Origin: Bacteroidota bacterium
GTDB taxonomy: Bacteria; Bacteroidota; Bacteroidia; Sphingobacteriales; Sphingobacteriaceae
Length of the DNA stretch: 46,584 nt
Reading direction: 5' to 3'
Assembly: GCA_013287375.1 (NCBI GenBank)
Contig: JABDDX010000010.1
Span: 1-46,584, forward strand
A program made the position numbers and the translations under genes. The notes beneath the pieces were generated by a model. That model saw only the letters and a program-made list of their open reading frames with translations. It did no database searches and had not been told where the DNA came from. Positions 43,514 to 46,584 of the stretch are shown piece after piece (position 1 is the stretch's first letter; each line of letters begins with the position of its first letter).

Positions 43514-44530
43514 ATGAAGAGAACTTTACTTGTATTAATTTTATTAATTTCAGTTTTTGCAAAGGTATCGGCGCAGCAAAAGCCGCAATACACGCAATAT
43601 GTTTTTAATAACTTTTTATTAAACCCGGCACTTAGCGGTATTGAAAATTATACCGATGTAAAATTAGGGTACCGTAGCCAGTGGACAGGCCTGCAAGGCG
43701 CGCCAGTTACCACTTTCTTCACTATAAACACCCCAATAGGTAATAATTTTATTAATGGCGATGCCAGTGAATTGCCAACAGCAGGAGGGGAGTATCCAGG
43801 CAGCAGATCTTATTTGCAAAACTACGAAGCCGCAGAGCCGCATCATGGAATCGGGTTTACTTTGGTAAGCGATAAAGCAGGCCCCATAACTGCTACAAAT
43901 ATTGATGCAACCTATGCCTATCATATCGGCCTAACCAGTACGCTTAATTTGGCGTTGGGTGTAGCCGCGGGTGTCGCGCATACAAGTTTAAATACATCAA
44001 TATTAACTACCACAACTCCTGATGATCCTGCGATTGATGATGCCAGCGGTGGTGTTTGGAGCCCTGATTTAAGTGTGGGTGTTTGGGCTTACTCCTCAAA
44101 TTATTATTTAGGAGCTTCGGTGCAGCAGGTGCTGCCTGAAAAGCTTTATGCTGATTCCCGTAATACAGTTTATCAAAATAAAACAGTACCTCAGGTTTTT
44201 TTTACAGCAGGTTATAAGTTTTTTATATCTGATGATGTTTCAGTAATGCCATCAATTATGATAAAAGAAATTAATCCGGTCCCTTTTACTTTTGATGTTA
44301 ATGCCAAAATCTCTTTCAGGGATGTGTTTTGGTTAGGCGGGTCATACCGCAGGGATGATTCCTTTGGCATATTAGCCGGGTTTAATATCAACTCAACCAT
44401 AAATGTTGGTTACTCGTATGATATGACTACCTCAGCGCTTAATACCGTAAGTAACGGCACACATGAAATTGTATTGGGGATATTACTAAACAACAAATAC
44501 CAGGTTACCTGCCCGCAGCATACGTTTTAA
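43514..44530 (+). CDS. PorP/SprF family type IX secretion-associated outer-membrane protein
   Basis: Protein of 338 aa with a signal peptide (MKRTLLVLILLISVFAKVSA). The PorP/SprF start QQKPQYTQYVFNNFLLNPAL then SGIENYTDVKLGYRSQWTGL is unmistakable. The rest is a predicted 14-strand barrel with GIGFTLVSDKAGPI, SPDLSVGVWAYSSNYYLGAS and NSTINVGYSYDMTTSAL. Homologues are needed for secretion or cell attachment of particular T9SS cargo and are often encoded next to it. Here it follows two large type B CTD proteins, so it is probably their dedicated partner. Convergent with rpoN. Confidence 0.92.
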   Translation: MKRTLLVLILLISVFAKVSAQQKPQYTQYVFNNFLLNPALSGIENYTDVKLGYRSQWTGLQGAPVTTFFTINTPIGNNFINGDASELPTAGGEYPGSRSYLQNYEAAEPHHGIGFTLVSDKAGPITATNIDATYAYHIGLTSTLNLALGVAAGVAHTSLNTSILTTTTPDDPAIDDASGGVWSPDLSVGVWAYSSNYYLGASVQQVLPEKLYADSRNTVYQNKTVPQVFFTAGYKFFISDDVSVMPSIMIKEINPVPFTFDVNAKISFRDVFWLGGSYRRDDSFGILAGFNINSTINVGYSYDMTTSALNTVSNGTHEIVLGILLNNKYQVTCPQHTF

Positions 44531-44534
44531 ATTA

Positions 44535-44601
44535 GTTAATTAGAGACTAGAGATTAGAGGTTAGTGTTAACCTAATTTCTAATCTTCAGTCTCTAATTAA
44601 C
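44535..44601. repeat. Inverted repeat at the porP/rpoN convergent junction
   Basis: The arm GTTAATTAGAGACT (44535-44548) is perfectly complementary to AGTCTCTAATTAAC (44588-44601). The pairing continues imperfectly inward (AGATTAG with CTAATCT), giving about 30 bp per arm. It consists of short TAGAGA/TCTCTA units, like the TTTGAGA/TCTCAAA design in the nuoL-nuoM spacer. Could act as a bidirectional terminator. Confidence 0.75.
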
Positions 44602-44604
44602 CAT

Positions 44605-46080
44605 CTACAACTCCTTCCTCAGCCTTGCAACCGGAATATTCATTTGTTCGCGATATTTGGCTACGGTTCGGCGGGCTATGTTGTAGCCGCTTTCCTTTAA
44701 AATATCAGTCAGTTTTTCATCAGCTAAAGGATGGCGTTTGTCTTCCTTGCCTATATGCTCTTCCAGTATTTTTTTTACCTCTTTGTTTGATACCTCTTCG
44801 CCACTTTCTGTCTGAATCGCTTCAGAGAAGAAGGATTTTAAAAGATAAGTACCATGCTCGGTTTGTACATATTTAGAGTTAGCCACGCGTGATACGGTAG
44901 AAATATCCATCGCGATTTTATCAGCAATATCTTTTAATATCATCGGCTTCAGATTTTTATCATCACCTGTTAAAAAGAAATCGTATTGATATTGCATAAT
45001 GGCATTCATCGTTTTTAACAAAGTTTGCTGGCGTTGTTTAATGGCATCAATAAACCATTTAGCCGAATCAAGCTTTTGTTTTACAAATTGTACCGCTTCT
45101 TTAAGCTTCCTGTCTTTTTGCGAAGCTTTATCATAATGCTGAAACATCTCCTGGTAAGAGCGGCTCACCCTAAGTTCAGGTGCGTTTTTTGAATTGAGGG
45201 TAAGTATAAGTACACCATCGCTGTTAATGATATGAAAATCGGGTATTACCTGCATTTGCTTGGTATTTACCTCGTTGCTATCGCCCGGTTTTGGGTTAAG
45301 CTTTAGTATTTCATTCACCACGCCACGTAATTCTATCGATGACATATTGAGAGATTTTTCCAGCTTGTCATAATGCTTGCGGGTAAATTCATCTAAATAA
45401 TGTTCAACCACATTTATGGCTTTCTTTATAATAGGGTCATTTGGGTCTTTGCGGCGTAATTGTATCAGTAAACACTCCTGCAAGCTACGGGCGCCAACGC
45501 CCGGCGGGTCAAAGCTTTGGATAACCGCCAGCATTTCTTCAACCTCTTCATCCTCAGCCATCACATTTTGCGAAAAAGCAAGATCGTCGGTTAACGACAT
45601 GATGGGCCTGCGCAAATAGCCGTCATCATCCAAACTACCTATGATTTGTTTACCTATCTGGAAATCTTTATCTGATAGCGGAAGTAAATCAAGTTGTATC
45701 TGAAGACTTTCGAAAAATGAGCTTTGTACCGCGATTGGTATCTCTTTGCGCTCATCTTCATCATCACCATTCTGGTCGTATCTCGAACCGTAATCGCTTA
45801 CGGTATCTTCCTGTAGGTAATCGTCAATATTAAACTCATCCATTTCGCCCTTTTCCTCGTCGCCGTTGTAAGTATCTTCATCCGGGTCGCGGTCAGGGTA
45901 TTGTTCTTCTGGTTCGTTTAAATTAGTTAAACTAAGATCTTCAAGGGCGGGGTTTTCCTCTAACTCTTCTTTAATACGGGTATCTAATGAAACGGTAGGC
46001 ACCTGCAGCAACTTAATAAATTGTATTTGCTGAGGCGAGAGCTTTTGTAAAAGTTTTTGTTGAAGGTTTTGTTTTAACAT
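44605..46080 (-). CDS. rpoN: RNA polymerase sigma-54 factor
   Basis: Protein of 491 aa. The N-terminal activator-interaction region I is Gln/Leu-rich (LKQNLQQKLLQKLSPQQIQF, LLQVPTVSLDTRIKEELEEN). It is followed by an acidic region II (about 50-110), the core-binding domain, a helix-turn-helix (MDISTVSRVANSKYVQTEHG), and the diagnostic RpoN box ARRTVAKYRE near the C-terminus. It directs transcription from -24/-12 promoters with enhancer-binding ATPases. No enhancer-binding protein gene is in this window. An exact -7 element lies 14 bp upstream on its strand. Confidence 0.95.
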   Translation of the reverse strand: MLKQNLQQKLLQKLSPQQIQFIKLLQVPTVSLDTRIKEELEENPALEDLSLTNLNEPEEQYPDRDPDEDTYNGDEEKGEMDEFNIDDYLQEDTVSDYGSRYDQNGDDEDERKEIPIAVQSSFFESLQIQLDLLPLSDKDFQIGKQIIGSLDDDGYLRRPIMSLTDDLAFSQNVMAEDEEVEEMLAVIQSFDPPGVGARSLQECLLIQLRRKDPNDPIIKKAINVVEHYLDEFTRKHYDKLEKSLNMSSIELRGVVNEILKLNPKPGDSNEVNTKQMQVIPDFHIINSDGVLILTLNSKNAPELRVSRSYQEMFQHYDKASQKDRKLKEAVQFVKQKLDSAKWFIDAIKQRQQTLLKTMNAIMQYQYDFFLTGDDKNLKPMILKDIADKIAMDISTVSRVANSKYVQTEHGTYLLKSFFSEAIQTESGEEVSNKEVKKILEEHIGKEDKRHPLADEKLTDILKESGYNIARRTVAKYREQMNIPVARLRKEL

Positions 46081-46094
46081 ATATACAGATGGCG

Positions 46095-46102
46095 CAAAAA
46101 TA
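46095..46102 (-). promoter_or_regulatory. Bacteroidota -7 promoter element (TATTTTTG, minus strand) for rpoN
   Basis: Read on the minus strand, TATTTTTG is an exact TAnnTTTG match ending 14 bp before the rpoN ATG. The predicted leader is under ten bases. Confidence 0.5.
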
Positions 46103-46231
46103 CATCAATTACCCTTAACTAAAAAATAAGTTCGGATAAGAGACCACATGTTGTTAAATGCAAAAAGAAATAATTTGTTTGGTTGTTTATTTTAAAATTT
46201 CCTAACTTCAATAAACTTTAAAAATCAATCT

Positions 46232-46584
46232 ATGTCTATTGTAAAAGAATTCAAGGAATTTGCCATGCGTGGCAGCGTTATTGACCTGGCAGTGGGTGTT
46301 GTAATTGGTGCGGCGTTCGGTACCATAGTTACCTCCTTAGTGAAGGATATTATTATGCCGCCTATTGGTATTTTAACTGGCAAGGTGGATTTTGCCGACA
46401 AGAAATATGTTCTTGTGGCTGCTGACCCTTTGCATAAAGCAGCAGAGGTTGCTATTCGTTATGGTAACTTTGTAACTGTAGTTTTTCAATTTGTTGTAGT
46501 TGCTTTTTGTATTTTTTTAGTTGTTAAAGGAATTAATTCATTGAAAAAAGAGGAAGTACCGGCACCGGTTGCTGACCCGGAACC
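46232..46584 (+). CDS. mscL: Large-conductance mechanosensitive channel, 3' truncated by window edge
   Basis: Read from the ATG at 46232 to the last base with no stop; 117 codons are visible. [20 protein letters not shown] then [20 protein letters not shown] is the TM1 signature of MscL, with the N-terminal amphipathic helix. [14 protein letters not shown] begins the periplasmic loop, [20 protein letters not shown] is TM2, and NSLKKEEVP begins the cytoplasmic tail. The channel opens under membrane tension to release solutes in hypo-osmotic shock. Too little remains beyond the edge to be anything but the cytoplasmic helix. Confidence 0.95.
   Translation, partial: MSIVKEFKEFAMRGSVIDLAVGVVIGAAFGTIVTSLVKDIIMPPIGILTGKVDFADKKYVLVAADPLHKAAEVAIRYGNFVTVVFQFVVVAFCIFLVVKGINSLKKEEVPAPVADPE

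Overview
The window looks like a chromosomal segment of a Sphingobacteriaceae-type Bacteroidota bacterium, most like Mucilaginibacter or Pedobacter. The signs are: the order BamA - OmpH - OmpH - MurI; type IX secretion (T9SS) C-terminal domains of the gliding-motility class with a PorP/SprF protein; a TonB receptor paired with a DUF4249 lipoprotein; several exact TAnnTTTG promoter elements (the Bacteroidota -7 box) just upstream of starts; few clear Shine-Dalgarno sequences; and numerous intergenic palindromic repeats. The genus is inferred from family knowledge and not proven here.

Layout. 1-3025: envelope biogenesis (3' end of bamA, two OmpH/Skp chaperones, murI). 3026-3569: a gene-free stretch packed with nested palindromic repeats. 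3570-12351: the membrane arm of respiratory complex I (nuoH, I, J, K, L, M, N), without nuoA-G next to it. It is interrupted between nuoK and nuoL by two small, translationally coupled, exported proteins that resemble isolated SusC/TonB plug motifs. 12453-16506: ammonium transporter, a lipoprotein of unknown function, and a long-form amidophosphoribosyltransferase. 16843-24482: carbohydrate and uptake genes (GH29 fucosidase, TonB receptor plus DUF4249, GH28 pectinase on the minus strand, an exported alpha/beta hydrolase) with two small accessory genes. 24701-27227 (minus strand): a DEAD-box-like protein with degenerate motifs, truA and a CDGSH iron-sulfur protein. 27383-31183: a GH127 arabinofuranosidase, a LacI-type regulator and a GNAT acetyltransferase. 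31397-35697: a heterodimeric ABC exporter with asymmetric ATP sites, then a Nudix-fold transcription regulator whose hydrolase motif is destroyed. 35837-44530: two very large T9SS cargo proteins (IgGFc-binding/PKD and double YVTN propeller/MBG) followed by PorP/SprF. 44605-46584: rpoN (sigma-54) on the minus strand and the 5' part of mscL.

How the genes may work together. GH28, GH29 and GH127, with the LacI and NrtR/AraR-like regulators, suggest use of plant pectin side chains (galacturonan, fucose, L-arabinofuranose), although there is no SusC/SusD pair and the genes are scattered. The two giant proteins share nearly the same C-terminal secretion domain and lie next to a PorP/SprF homologue, so they are likely exported or surface-anchored as one module.

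Most notable: (i) the orphan plug-like proteins inside the complex I operon; (ii) at least five families of long intergenic inverted repeats, including perfect 29- and 31-bp arms; (iii) a DEAD-box-like protein without normal motifs II, III and VI; (iv) a nuoI whose conserved N-terminus extends upstream of any canonical start codon. No rRNA, tRNA, CRISPR array, transposase or prophage gene was recognised by eye.
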